The notes: generated from the letters alone by a model not told the origin. Positions 32,695-42,660 are shown, numbered from the stretch's first letter. The stretch is 64,000 nt of DNA from Dechloromonas hankyongensis (GCF_022012295.1 NZ_JAKLTN010000004.1:113590-177589), one strand, 5' to 3'. Translations and numbers: made by a program.

Positions 32695-34419
32695 ATGTAC
32701 ACCCTGGGCATCAATGCCGCCTACCACGACAGCGCCGCCTGCCTGGTGCGCGACGGCGAACTGGTTGCCGCCGCCGAGGAGGAACGCTTCAACCGCATCA
32801 AGCACGGCAAGCGGCCGCTGCCTTTCACGGCGTGGGAACTGCCGTGGGCGGCCATCGATTACTGCCTGGCCGAGGCCGGCATCCGGCTGGCCGATATCGA
32901 CCATGTCGCCTATTCCTACGACCCGGCGCTGCTCCCCGGGCATGTCGCGGGCGATTCGATCAGCCTGCCGCTGCAGCCGTCGGCCCGGCCGCCGGGCGAG
33001 GATTGGGCCAGCCCCTGGGAGCCGCTGTTCTACGCCTATGTCGTCAATGCTCCGCGCCAGCTGGTCGGCGGCGTGCCGCACCACCTGCAGGCGCGTTTCG
33101 CCGATGCCGCGGACCGCTTCCGCTGGCATTTCGTCGAGCACCACCTGGCGCACGAGGCCAGCGCCTTCCTTGCCGCACCTTTCGACTCGGCGGCGGTGAT
33201 GACCCTGGACGGCCGCGGCGAGCGGGCGACGACGACGCTCGGAGTGTGGCGCGACGGCCAGCTGCAGCGCCTGCGCCAGATCAACTACCCGCATTCGCTC
33301 GGCCTGCTCTACGAGGACGTCACCCGCCACCTCGGTTTCCTGCATTCGAGCGACGAATACAAGGTCATGGCGCTGGCTTCCTACGGCAAACCGATCTACC
33401 GCGACGTCTTTCGCGAATTGTTGCGCTACGACGGCGACGGCGGCTTCACCCGCCCTCCGCTGCCGCTCGCCGGCTGCCTCGGGCCGCCGCGCAAGCGCGG
33501 CGCCCTGCTCGAACAGGCGCATTTCGACATCGCCGCCTCGCTGCAGCAACTACTGGAGGAAACCGCGCTCGAACTGGCCGGCTGGCTGAGCAGGGCCAGC
33601 GGCGAAAAGCAGCTTTGCCTGGCCGGCGGCGTCGCGCTCAATTGCGTGATGAACGCCCGTCTGCGCGACAGCGGCCTGTTCGACGAGGTCTGGGTCCAGC
33701 CGGCCGCCGGCGATGCCGGCACGGCGCTCGGCGCGGCGTTGTGGGTCGATCGCCAGGAGCGCGGCGGCGGCGAGCGCTGGCACATGGAACACGCTTACTA
33801 CGGGCCGGCCTACGACGACGACGAGATCGAGGCCGCGCTGCGCTGGGCCAAGCTGCCCCACCGCCACCTGCTCGACGTGCCGGAACAGGTCGCCGGCCTG
33901 CTCGCCGAGGGCAAGATCGTCGGCTGGTTCCAGGATCGCATGGAATTCGGGCCGCGCGCACTGGGCGCCCGCTCCATCCTGGCCTCACCGATCGATCCGG
34001 CGATGCAGGCGCGCCTCAACGAACTCAAGGATCGCGAGGACTTCCGTCCGGTGGCGCCGGCCATCCTCGAGGAGGCGGTCGGCGACTGGTTCATCGACGG
34101 CCATGCCAATGGCGGCAAGTCGCCATTCATGCTCTTTGTGCATGTCGCCACGGCCCAGGCGGCCGAACGCATCCCGGCCGCCGTCCATGTCGACGGCACG
34201 GCCCGCGTGCAGACCGTGTCGCCACGCTGGAACCCGCGCTTCTACCTGCTGTTGCAGGCCTTCCGGCGGTTGACCGGGGTGCCGGTGCTGATCAACACGT
34301 CATTCAACGTGCGCGGCGAGCCCATCGTGTGCACGCCGCGCGACGCCCTCAACGCCTTCTGGTCGACGCCGCTCGATGCACTGGCCATCGGTTCCTTCCT
34401 GGTGGAGAAAGCGCGATGA
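32695..34419 (+). CDS. NodU/CmcH-family O-carbamoyltransferase
   Basis: 574 residues. The N-terminal Kae1-like domain begins TLGINAAYHDSAACLVRDG and has VEHHLAHEASAF with metal-binding His residues, then MTLDGRGERATT and SSDEYKVMALASYG. The C-terminal YrdC-like part has EFGPRALGARSIL, VLINTSFNVRGEPIV and TPRDALNAFWST. The family transfers carbamoyl from carbamoyl phosphate, through an adenylate, to a sugar or antibiotic hydroxyl. AAGGAG precedes the ATG. Its place among glycosyltransferases indicates a carbamoylated sugar. Confidence 0.93.
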   Translation: MYTLGINAAYHDSAACLVRDGELVAAAEEERFNRIKHGKRPLPFTAWELPWAAIDYCLAEAGIRLADIDHVAYSYDPALLPGHVAGDSISLPLQPSARPPGEDWASPWEPLFYAYVVNAPRQLVGGVPHHLQARFADAADRFRWHFVEHHLAHEASAFLAAPFDSAAVMTLDGRGERATTTLGVWRDGQLQRLRQINYPHSLGLLYEDVTRHLGFLHSSDEYKVMALASYGKPIYRDVFRELLRYDGDGGFTRPPLPLAGCLGPPRKRGALLEQAHFDIAASLQQLLEETALELAGWLSRASGEKQLCLAGGVALNCVMNARLRDSGLFDEVWVQPAAGDAGTALGAALWVDRQERGGGERWHMEHAYYGPAYDDDEIEAALRWAKLPHRHLLDVPEQVAGLLAEGKIVGWFQDRMEFGPRALGARSILASPIDPAMQARLNELKDREDFRPVAPAILEEAVGDWFIDGHANGGKSPFMLFVHVATAQAAERIPAAVHVDGTARVQTVSPRWNPRFYLLLQAFRRLTGVPVLINTSFNVRGEPIVCTPRDALNAFWSTPLDALAIGSFLVEKAR

Positions 34420-35405
34420 ATCCGCTCGTTTCGGTCGTCATTCCCACCTACCTTCGCCCCGAGATGCTGCGCCGCTGTCTGGAAGCCATCATCAGTCAGC
34501 ATCCGGCACCGGAAGCCTACGAGGTGATCGTCGTCGATGACGGCCGCTCCGACGATACGCGCCGCCAGCTGGCCGGGATCGCCCGCGACATGGCGCGCCA
34601 TGGCAACAACTGCGAACTGCGCTACCTGTGCCCGCCACCCGGCCAGCGCGGCCCGGCTGCGGCGCGCAACGCCGGCTGGCGCGCGGCGCGTGCCGCGATC
34701 ATCGCCTTCACCGACGACGACACCATTCCCGCCCCGGACTGGCTGGTGACCGGGCTGGAGGCCATGGCCGAGCCGGACATCGCCGCCGCCTGGGGCTATG
34801 TGCTGGTACCGCTGCGCGCCCGGCCGACCGATGCCGAGCGCAACATCGCCGGCCTCGACGGGGCCGAGTTCGTCACCGCCAACTGCTTCGTGCGGCGCAC
34901 CGCGCTGCTTCGCGTCAATGGCTTCGACGAGCGCTTCAAGCGGCCGTGGCGCGAGGACTCCGACCTCTATTTCACGCTGCTCGAAAATGGCGAACGGGTC
35001 GTCCAGGCCGGCAAGCCGCTGGTCATCCATCCGGCGCGCCAGGCGCCTGCATCGCAATGCCTGCGCCTGCACCGCAATCTATATTTCGAAGCCCTGCTCT
35101 ACAAGAAGCACCGCCGCCTGTACCGCGAGAAGATCGCCGCCCGGCCGCCGTTGCGCTACTACCTGACCGTCCTGCTGCTCGTGGCGGCGCTCGCCGCCCT
35201 GCTCGCCGGGGCGCCGGGCTGGGCGCTGGCGGCGGCCGTCGGCTGGCTGCTGCTCACCGCGCAGTTCGCCCGCCGCCGGCTGGAAGGCTTGAGCCGGGAA
35301 TGGAAGGAGCGGCTTGGCATCGCCCTGACCTCGGCACTGATTCCGCCGCTGGCCGTGTTCTGGCGCCTGGCCGGGGCCTGGCATTTCCGGGTGCCTTTCG
35401 CATGA
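34416..35405 (+). CDS. Family 2 glycosyltransferase with C-terminal membrane helices
   Basis: 329 residues. GT-A motifs: SVVIPTYLRPEMLRRCLEAI, VIVVDDGRSDDT, FTDDDTIPAPDW (DxD) and WREDSDLYFTLLENGE. Two hydrophobic helices near 248-285 (YYLTVLLLVAALAALLA, ALAAAVGWLLLTA) anchor it to the inner membrane. It overlaps both neighbours by ATGA. The membrane anchor suggests a lipid-linked or envelope acceptor. Confidence 0.9.
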   Translation: MNPLVSVVIPTYLRPEMLRRCLEAIISQHPAPEAYEVIVVDDGRSDDTRRQLAGIARDMARHGNNCELRYLCPPPGQRGPAAARNAGWRAARAAIIAFTDDDTIPAPDWLVTGLEAMAEPDIAAAWGYVLVPLRARPTDAERNIAGLDGAEFVTANCFVRRTALLRVNGFDERFKRPWREDSDLYFTLLENGERVVQAGKPLVIHPARQAPASQCLRLHRNLYFEALLYKKHRRLYREKIAARPPLRYYLTVLLLVAALAALLAGAPGWALAAAVGWLLLTAQFARRRLEGLSREWKERLGIALTSALIPPLAVFWRLAGAWHFRVPFA

Positions 35406-36481
35406 ATTGCCACATCAGGACGTCAGCCATGTCCGAACGCATCGTCCTCTTTCGTGCCCTGCAACTCGGCGACCTGCTGTGCGCCGTGCCGGCCATGCGC
35501 GCCATCCGCCATGCCCGGCCGGCGGCGCACATCACGCTGATCGGTCTGCCGTGGGCGGCCGATTTCGCCACCCGCCTGCCCTATATCAACGATTTCATGG
35601 AATTCCCGGGCTTTCCCGGCCTGCCCGAGCGGCGGCCCGACCTGGCCAGCCTGGAAATTTTCCTGGCCGAAGCGCAGTCCCGCCGTTTCGACCTCGCCAT
35701 CCAGATGCACGGTTCCGGCATCCTGACCAACCAACTGATCTCCCTGCTTGGCGCCCGGCGCTGCGCCGGTTTTTATCTGCCCGACCAGCCCTGCCCGAAC
35801 CCGCAGACCTTCCTGCCCTGGCCCGACGAGTTGCCGGAAATCCGCCGCCTGCTGGCACTGACCGAGCATCTCGGCATGCCGTCGCGCGGCGAGGCGCTGG
35901 AACTGCCCATTCTGCCGGCCGAGGCCGCCACCTTCGCCGCCCTGCGCGCCATGCTGCCGATCGGCGAGCGCGGCTACGCCTGCATCCACCCCGGCGCCCG
36001 CCTGGCGTCCCGGCGCTGGCTGCCCGAGCGTTTCGCACTGGTCGCCGATGCCCTGGCGGCAGTCGGGCTGGGCATCGTGCTCACCGGCACCGCCGACGAG
36101 GCGCCGCTGCTTGCCGCCATCCGTCAGAACATGCGGCAGCCGGCCATCGACCTGGCCGGCCACACCACGCTGGGCACGCTGGCCGCGCTGGTCGCCGCCG
36201 CCGATCTGGTGGTCTGCAACGACACCGGGATGTCGCATGTCGCGGCGGCGGTCGGCACGCCCAGCGTGGTCATCTGCTCGGGCGCCGATGACCGGCGCTG
36301 GCGCCCGCTCGACGGCGAACGCCACCGCGTGCTCGCCCATCCCGTTCCCTGCCGCCCCTGTGCCTACGACGAATGCCCGACCGGGCACGCCTGCGCGCGC
36401 GGGGTCAGCGTCGAGGACGTCGTCCGCGAGTCCTTTTATCTGCTTTCCAACCAGCGAAGGAGCCACCATGTTGCGGAATAA
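35402..36481 (+). CDS. Family 9 glycosyltransferase (heptosyltransferase-like), copy 2
   Basis: 359 residues from ATG 35402 (overlapping the GT2 stop); ATG 35429 (MSERIVLFRALQLGDLLC) is a good alternative. GT9 motifs: FRALQLGDLLCAVPAMRAI, CIHPGARLASRRW and LVVCNDTGMSHVAAAVGTP. A Cys-rich loop CRPCAYDECPTGHAC lies near the end, as in copy 1, so the pair is related and perhaps metal-binding there. Confidence 0.9.
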   Translation: MNCHIRTSAMSERIVLFRALQLGDLLCAVPAMRAIRHARPAAHITLIGLPWAADFATRLPYINDFMEFPGFPGLPERRPDLASLEIFLAEAQSRRFDLAIQMHGSGILTNQLISLLGARRCAGFYLPDQPCPNPQTFLPWPDELPEIRRLLALTEHLGMPSRGEALELPILPAEAATFAALRAMLPIGERGYACIHPGARLASRRWLPERFALVADALAAVGLGIVLTGTADEAPLLAAIRQNMRQPAIDLAGHTTLGTLAALVAAADLVVCNDTGMSHVAAAVGTPSVVICSGADDRRWRPLDGERHRVLAHPVPCRPCAYDECPTGHACARGVSVEDVVRESFYLLSNQRRSHHVAE

Positions 36482-37418
36482 GCTACGCATCCTGACCTGG
36501 CATGTGCATGGCAATTACCTGTATTACCTGTCGCACGTGCCGCATACTTTCTACGTCCTTACCGACGCCGCCCGCTCGCCGGGCTACGCCGGCCGGGCCG
36601 GGGTCCTGCCGTGGGGCGACAACGTCGTCGAGGTGTCGCTCGCCGAGGCCCGGTCCACCGCCTTCGACTGCGTGCTCTACCAGTCGCGGCGCGGCTACGA
36701 GCAGGATCGCCTGCAACTGCTCAGCGAGGCGCAGCGCAGCCTGCCGCGCATCTACCTCGAGCACGATCCACCGCGCGACAACCCGACCGACACCCGCCAC
36801 CCGGTCAACGATCCGAACACCCTGCTCGTCCATGTCACCCACTTCAACCAGCTGATGTGGGACAGCGGCCAGACGCCCGCCCGCGTCGTCGAGCACGGCG
36901 TGGTGCTGCCCGACGGCGTGCGCTACAACGGCCGGCTGGCGCGCGGTATTGCCGTGGTCAATCACCTCGGACCGCGCGGCCGGCGGGTCGGGGCCGACAT
37001 CTTCGCCGCCGCCCGCGACCAGGTGCGACTCGATCTGGTGGGCATGGAATCGGAGCGCAGCGGCGGCCTGGGCGAGGTGCCCAACGACGAGCTGCCGGCC
37101 TTCATGGCGCACTACCGTTTCTATTTCCACCCCACCCGGTGGACCAGCCTGGGGCTGGCCGCCATCGAGGCGATGATGATCGGCTTGCCGGTGGTCGGCC
37201 TGGCCACTACCGAGCTGGTCACGGTGATCAAGAACGGCCAGTCGGGTTTTGTCGACACCGACCCGCAGCGCCTGATCGAACCCATGCGCCATCTGCTCGA
37301 ACACCCCGAGGAGGCCGCCGCAATGGGCCGGGAGGCCCGCAAGGAAGCCCTGCACCGCTTCAACATCGACCGTTTCGTCGCGGATTGGCTGAGCGTCTTC
37401 CGCGACGTGACGGGCTAG
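36468..37418 (+). CDS. Family 4-type glycosyltransferase
   Basis: 316 residues, shorter than most GT4 enzymes. [20 protein letters not shown] at the start, [11 protein letters not shown] mid-protein, and a donor-site segment [20 protein letters not shown] with the E-x7-type acidic residues. ATG 36468 has GAAGGAG 6 bp before it and overlaps the previous gene by 14 bases. Sugar specificity is not predictable. Confidence 0.82.
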   Translation: MLRNKLRILTWHVHGNYLYYLSHVPHTFYVLTDAARSPGYAGRAGVLPWGDNVVEVSLAEARSTAFDCVLYQSRRGYEQDRLQLLSEAQRSLPRIYLEHDPPRDNPTDTRHPVNDPNTLLVHVTHFNQLMWDSGQTPARVVEHGVVLPDGVRYNGRLARGIAVVNHLGPRGRRVGADIFAAARDQVRLDLVGMESERSGGLGEVPNDELPAFMAHYRFYFHPTRWTSLGLAAIEAMMIGLPVVGLATTELVTVIKNGQSGFVDTDPQRLIEPMRHLLEHPEEAAAMGREARKEALHRFNIDRFVADWLSVFRDVTG

Positions 37419-37426
37419 GAGCGGTC

Positions 37427-38380
<954 letters not shown>

Positions 38381-38429
38381 AAAAGGGCGGGTAAAGGGCG
38401 GGTAGGGGCCCTCCCGCTCCCCTGACAAT

Positions 38430-38526
38430 GTCTTTCCCGCGTAGGCGGGAATCCCAGAAGACCTTCGCCTTTCCGGGATTCCCGCCTGCGACCAAAGGAA
38501 ATTCCTGTGGGACGCGGGCGAAGACG
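38430..38526. repeat. Dispersed palindromic repeat, copy 2
   Basis: About 97 bp: TCTTTCCCGCGTAGGCGGGA at one end, ATTCCCGCCTGCGACCAAAG in the middle, TCCTGTGGGACGCGGGCG at the other end. Same internal order as 16561-16650. It lies between convergent genes, 50 bp after the UXS gene. Confidence 0.68.
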
Positions 38527-38537
38527 AATCGAGGGCG

Positions 38538-39293
38538 TCAGAGCGTCGTGCTTGCCGTAGTCTCTGACACCGGCCGCCGCACGTCGCGCCGCGTGCCGCG
38601 GGCGCCGAGCACGCCGCCGCCGACAGCGCTGAGCAGCGACAGCAGGATGGCGACGCTCAGCCAGCCGCTGGCGATCGAGGCGTTGTGCAAGGTGTTTTCG
38701 GTCGCTTCGCGGGCCTGCGGCGAGGCCTGGTTCTCGCGCCCGGACAGGACCAGCGCCTGGTCGACCAGCTGACTGGCCTGTTCGTTGCTCAGCCCGAAGC
38801 GCTCGCGCATGGCGGTGATCGCTTCCTGCCGGTTGCCGGCGTCGAGCTTGCCGGCGATTTCACTGCCCGCCATGCGTTCAGCCGGGGTGACGGCATTGAA
38901 CAGCGTGCCCAGCGTGGTGCCGGCTACCGTACTGAGGACGAAAACCGAAATCAGCAGCGTCGCGCCCCAGGCCACGACGCCGTGCAGCACGCCGTCCGAG
39001 GCGCGGCGCATGCCGGCGGTACGGGCCGCGACGTAGCCGCCGGCGAAGGCGGCGATCACCATGCTGATCGTGTTCCAGATGGCGACTGCCATCGACACGC
39101 CGGTCTGGCTCGCCTGGCGGGCATCGCCGGCGTCGAACATGGCCAACCCGGTGGCGGCGCCGATCAGCAGCAGCAACAGGTTGATCGCGATGCCGACGGA
39201 TAGCCCGGCCACAATGCCGCCCCAACTGAGGGCGTGCTGAGGCAGGTGGTAAGGTTCGCTGACGGTGGTGGGGGTAATGATATTGACGGCCAT
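38538..39293 (-). CDS. Multi-span membrane protein of unknown function
   Basis: 251 residues with about four transmembrane helices (WGGIVAGLSVGIAINLLLLL, SMAVAIWNTISMVIAAFAGG, GVVAWGATLLISVFVLSTVA, GWLSVAILLSLLSAVGGGVL). A soluble loop at about 135-205 contains a Gln-rich helical segment (RFGLSNEQASQLVDQAL). ATG 39293 follows GAAGGA. It lies 88 bp downstream of DUF4142 on the same strand and may be co-transcribed. No named family recognised. Confidence 0.7.
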   Translation of the reverse strand: MAVNIITPTTVSEPYHLPQHALSWGGIVAGLSVGIAINLLLLLIGAATGLAMFDAGDARQASQTGVSMAVAIWNTISMVIAAFAGGYVAARTAGMRRASDGVLHGVVAWGATLLISVFVLSTVAGTTLGTLFNAVTPAERMAGSEIAGKLDAGNRQEAITAMRERFGLSNEQASQLVDQALVLSGRENQASPQAREATENTLHNASIASGWLSVAILLSLLSAVGGGVLGARGTRRDVRRPVSETTASTTL

Positions 39294-39381
39294 GGTTGAT
39301 CCTTCCTCTTCTTGCTTGCAGCCCGATCCTGGTTGACGCCCGTGCCGCTCCATCGGGCGAAAGGAGCCATGGCCCGGCGAT

Positions 39382-40104
39382 TCAGTGCGTTGTGACCTTG
39401 CCTTGCCTCTGCAATTGCTGCGCCATGGTCAGGTGCTCGCGCAGCCGGGGCAGGGTTTGCTCGGCGAAGGCCCGCAGCTGCGGGTCCTGGCCCTCGCGGG
39501 CCTCCTTTTCGAAAAGCTGGATGGCCTTGTTGTGGGTCTCGATGCCGAATTCGCGGACGAAGGTCCGGTCGCCTTCGGCGGCCGGCATGCCGCGCAGGCG
39601 ATCGAGCAGTTCCCGGGTTTCCTTGCTGACGATGGCCGGCACCACGATGCCCTTGCCTTCGGCGATGCGCTTGAGTTCGTCGTTGGCGCTCATGTGCTCG
39701 CGTTCGAGCTGACGGGCGTAGGACTTGATGCCCGGATCGGTGCTGCGCGCCGCCATCATCCGGCCGGCGTCGATCTCGGCCAGGCCGCTGGCCGCCGCTT
39801 CGGCGATGAAGGTGCGCTCGATGGCGGCCACCGGCAAGCCGGCCTGGGTCGGCGCAACCTGCCCGGTCGCCGCCGTCGTCGTGGCGCCCACGGGCGACAT
39901 GGTAGATGGCGTGGTGGTGGACGTTGCGGCAGAGGCCGCAGCAGGCGTCCCGGTGGACGCCACGCTACCCGTTTCCGGCGACGTGCTGCCGCGGGCGGAA
40001 CTTTCAGTGCTCGGCTTGGGCAGCTTCTCGCTACGGCCGCAGGCGAGCATGGCCAGCGCCAGCACGGCGACAGTGCCGATGCTCCAATTCAATAACCGGT
40101 CCAT
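39382..40104 (-). CDS. DUF4142 lipoprotein
   Basis: 240 residues from ATG 40104. The signal peptide ends in the lipobox LAMLAC, so it should be lipidated. A Ser/Thr/Ala-rich linker (30-100) leads to the DUF4142 ferritin-like helical domain: FIAEAAASGLAEIDAGRMMA, SYARQLEREHMSANDELKRI, and paired His residues downstream (ETHNKAIQLFEK, LREHLTMAQQL). Periplasmic; function unknown, often with envelope-stress genes. Divergent from rpoN. Confidence 0.85.
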   Translation of the reverse strand: MDRLLNWSIGTVAVLALAMLACGRSEKLPKPSTESSARGSTSPETGSVASTGTPAAASAATSTTTPSTMSPVGATTTAATGQVAPTQAGLPVAAIERTFIAEAAASGLAEIDAGRMMAARSTDPGIKSYARQLEREHMSANDELKRIAEGKGIVVPAIVSKETRELLDRLRGMPAAEGDRTFVREFGIETHNKAIQLFEKEAREGQDPQLRAFAEQTLPRLREHLTMAQQLQRQGKVTTH

Positions 40105-40141
40105 GGCGAGCCTCTTTCGTTGGAAAAACACAAAGCTTTCC

Positions 40142-40178
40142 TGCATTTGCCATGCCCATGCCGGAAAAGCCCGGCATG
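40142..40178 (-). promoter_or_regulatory. Sigma-54-type promoter candidate for DUF4142 with adjacent palindrome
   Basis: Reverse strand 40157-40142: GGGCATG, spacer GCAA, ATGCA. Overlapping its upstream edge are perfect arms CATGCCGG (40157-40164) and CCGGCATG (40171-40178). The predicted start is about 28 bp before the gene. The palindrome repeats the GCATG of the -24 half. Confidence 0.45.
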
Positions 40179-40293
40179 TCCCGGATCGGCGCGGGCGATG
40201 GCGCGCCGACGCAATTCTTACCGGCTCCCTGTAAATCTTGCCGATACCGCCGCCCGTCCCGGCCCGCCAGCCTTGTCGGCGGGCGGCGGCAAT

Positions 40294-40309
40294 TGGCGCA
40301 GCTCTTGCA
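40294..40309 (+). promoter_or_regulatory. Sigma-54-type promoter candidate of rpoN
   Basis: TGGCGCA, spacer GCTC, TTGCA; the only candidate here with the canonical TGG start. The expected start is near 40320, 51 bp before the rpoN ATG. This implies positive autoregulation or control by another sigma-54. Confidence 0.6.
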
Positions 40310-40370
40310 TGGGGTCCTGATCCGGCCGGGAAAGTCTCGGGGCCTGCGTCGGCTGCCTTAAGGAGACCCC

Positions 40371-41792
40371 ATGAGCCTCGGTATGGAACTACGCTTGCGC
40401 CAGCATCTGGCCGTCACCCCGCAGTTGCAGCAGGCCTTGCGCCTGCTGCAACTGTCCTCCCTGGAATTTGCCGAAGAGGTGCAGCAGGCCCTGGCCCGCA
40501 ATCCCTTTCTCGAGGAGCCGGCGGATACCGTGATACCGCCGCCGGCCACCGGCAGCAAGGCGGAAGCCCCGGACGAGAACCCGGGACCGGCCCCGCCGGA
40601 AAAGGCGGCGGCCGATGACGGCGACTGGAGCAGCGCGCCGGCCGCCGGTAACGACGAGGATGGCGACTGGACGAGTTGGTCCGAGGCGCCGGTCGGCATG
40701 CACGAACAGTTGCGCCGGCAATTGCTGCTTTTCCCGCTGAGTCCACGCGACCGGGCATTGACTGATCTGGTCATCGACGAATTGACCGATGCCGGCTATT
40801 TCGAATCCTCGGTCGAGGAACTGGCGGCGCTGGTTTCTCCGGAGTATGAGGTCGAGCCGCAGGAAGTCCTGGCCGCCCTGCGCCTGGTACAGCATCTCGA
40901 GCCGGTCGGCATCGGTGCCCGCTCGCTGCAGGAATGCCTGGAACTGCAGCTGCGTGCCCTGCCGGCGACGACGCCGGGCCGCCCGGTGGCGCTGAAGGTG
41001 GTCGGCGAGCACTTCGACCTGCTTGCCCGTCGCGATTTCGCCCGCCTGCAGCGGCTGATCGGCTGCGACGACGCGGCGCTGCACAGCGCCCGGGTCCTCA
41101 TCCGCAAGCTCGATCCGCGGCCAGGCAGCTGTTTCGGGACGGACGACGTGCGCTATGTGATTCCCGACATCCTGGTCAGCCGGCAGCGCGGCAATTGGGT
41201 GTGCGCCATCAATCCGGCGGTGCAGCCCCGTCTGCGCATCAACCAGTACTACGCCGAACTCGCCGCCCGCCGCGGCGGCTGCGATGCCTCTTTCGCCGGC
41301 CAGTTGCAGGAGGCTCGCTGGTTCCTGCGCAACATCGAACAGCGCTTCACCACCATGCTGCGCGTCGCCAATGCCATCGTCGCCCGCCAGCGGGCCTTCC
41401 TGAGCTACGGCGAGGCGGCCATGAAACCGCTGATCCTCAAGGACATCGCCCAGGAGCTGGCGCTGCACGAATCGACCGTCTGCCGCGTCACCAACGGCAA
41501 GTACATGGCAACGCCGCGCGGCCTGTTCGAATTCAAGTATTTCTTCTCCCGCCAGCTCGCCATGGACGACGGCGGCGCCTGCTCGGCCCTGGCCATCCGC
41601 GCCCTGATGAAGGAGCTGATCGCCGCCGAACCGCCGGGCGACCCGCTGTCCGACGCCCAGCTGACACGCCTGCTGGCCGACCAGGGGCTGAAGCTGGCGC
41701 GGCGCACGGTGACCAAGTACCGGACCCTGATGCGCATTCCCAGCGTCGAACTGCGCCGGGCCGGGGCGGGCACAGCCATTGCAACCCAGTAG
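40371..41792 (+). CDS. rpoN: RNA polymerase sigma-54 factor (RpoN paralogue)
   Basis: 473 residues. Region I, the activator-response segment, begins MSLGMELRLRQHLAVTPQLQ and is Gln/Leu-rich as usual. Region II (50-105) is acidic. The core-binding domain spans about 110-300. The HTH phrase LHESTVCRVTNGKYMATPRG contacts -12, and the RpoN box reads ARRTVTKYRT at 443-452 (E. coli has ARRTVAKYRE). It lacks the usual neighbours lptB, hpf and ptsN, so it is probably a second copy. AAGGAGA precedes the ATG. Divergent from DUF4142. Confidence 0.95.
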   Translation: MSLGMELRLRQHLAVTPQLQQALRLLQLSSLEFAEEVQQALARNPFLEEPADTVIPPPATGSKAEAPDENPGPAPPEKAAADDGDWSSAPAAGNDEDGDWTSWSEAPVGMHEQLRRQLLLFPLSPRDRALTDLVIDELTDAGYFESSVEELAALVSPEYEVEPQEVLAALRLVQHLEPVGIGARSLQECLELQLRALPATTPGRPVALKVVGEHFDLLARRDFARLQRLIGCDDAALHSARVLIRKLDPRPGSCFGTDDVRYVIPDILVSRQRGNWVCAINPAVQPRLRINQYYAELAARRGGCDASFAGQLQEARWFLRNIEQRFTTMLRVANAIVARQRAFLSYGEAAMKPLILKDIAQELALHESTVCRVTNGKYMATPRGLFEFKYFFSRQLAMDDGGACSALAIRALMKELIAAEPPGDPLSDAQLTRLLADQGLKLARRTVTKYRTLMRIPSVELRRAGAGTAIATQ

Positions 41793-41937
41793 ATCGAGGG
41801 CGCCACAAAGGCCGCCGACATCCGGTTTCTTGCAACGTTATCGACCGAGGTCGATTCTGATGCGTACCGGGCCTCCGCGGTTTTGTCAGGTCAATCGTCT
41901 CGACGCTTGCCTGACGACGCCCTCCTCCTCCAGTTCT

Positions 41938-41971
41938 AAAGGGCTTTCGCCAAGCGAAAGCCCTTTTTTTT
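41938..41971 (+). terminator. Strong intrinsic terminator
   Basis: A 13-bp perfect stem (AAAGGGCTTTCGC, loop CAA, GCGAAAGCCCTTT) followed by a run of T. It reads in the rpoN direction, 146 bp after its stop. The 41793-42113 interval holds no gene I can support. Confidence 0.9.
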
Positions 41972-42113
41972 GCCCGCGGAGCCGGATGGCGGTCGGCTCC
42001 CGAGGAAAACAAGACAGTTCGGGGGCACCGCCGGAGCGGAAATTTTTACAAGGGCACGTCAAATTTGCACGCGGCGGGCGCGTGGCCTGTTTCGCCATGG
42101 ACGAAACGGAGTG

Positions 42114-42272
42114 CTAGAGGATGCGCAGCAGCCAGAGAACGACCAGAACGACGAGCAGGGTGCCGAGGATGCCGCTCGGCGCGTAGCCCCACGAGCTGCT
42201 GTACGGCCAGCTCGGCAGTGCGCCGATGAGGAGCAGCACCAGCACGATGAGCAGGATGGTGGTGAAGTTCAT
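42114..42272 (-). CDS. DUF3309 small membrane protein
   Basis: 52 residues: two hydrophobic helices (TTILLIVLVLLLIGALP and GILGTLLVVLVVLWLLRIL) around the turn SWPYSSSWGYAPSG, the DUF3309 signature. GGAGTGACGC precedes the ATG at 42270-42272. A stress-associated inner-membrane peptide of unknown role. It is divergent from DUF1328; both have facing -24/-12 elements. Confidence 0.88.
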   Translation of the reverse strand: MNFTTILLIVLVLLLIGALPSWPYSSSWGYAPSGILGTLLVVLVVLWLLRIL

Positions 42273-42336
42273 GCGTCACTCCTTGCGATATGGGCAATGC
42301 GCGGCGTCGCCCCGGCGCCGCCCTGGCTGAAGCAAG

Positions 42337-42371
42337 CGCAGCTTTCGTGCCCGTCGGGTATGCGTCTTGCA
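42337..42371. promoter_or_regulatory. Back-to-back sigma-54-type promoters (DUF3309 and DUF1328)
   Basis: Reverse-strand element 42352-42337: GGGCACG, AAAG, CTGCG. After three bases (GTC) the forward element 42356-42371: GGGTATG, CGTC, TTGCA. The 35-bp layout is identical to 27657-27691. Predicted starts are near 42327 (55-base leader) and 42382 (38-base leader). Confidence 0.65.
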
Positions 42372-42419
42372 GTTGCCATGAGTACGGTGATCGACCGGTC
42401 CTGTTGAAGGGAGACATCC

Positions 42420-42584
42420 ATGCTGTATTACGCTGCGGTATTTTTCGTCATCGCGCTGATCGCTGCCTTGCTCGGCTTCGGCGGCATTGCGGCCGGGGCT
42501 GCCAGCATCGCCCAGATCATTTTCTACATCTTCCTGGTCGTGGCGGTGATTTCGCTGGTCGCCGGGATGATCCGACGACGCTAG
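42420..42584 (+). CDS. DUF1328 small membrane protein (YtjA-like)
   Basis: 54 residues: two transmembrane helices, [20 protein letters not shown] and [20 protein letters not shown], joined by GGIAAGAAS, ending MIRRR. This is the DUF1328 family. GAAGGGAG lies before the ATG. It is followed by BON, PRC, transglutaminase and antiporter genes on the same strand. Confidence 0.9.
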   Translation: MLYYAAVFFVIALIAALLGFGGIAAGAASIAQIIFYIFLVVAVISLVAGMIRRR

Positions 42585-42660
42585 GCGCCACGCTGTCCCA
42601 CATGAAGGAAGGCACGGCTGGCAGGTCGTGCCGCCGCTGTCATCACTAGGAGAATACGTC

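Noticed and set aside
42611..42632. GGCACG/CGTGCC inverted pair before the BON lipoprotein as a sigma-54 promoter
   Set aside because: Neither arm has a GC dinucleotide 10 bases after the GG with a TTGC-like -12 half.
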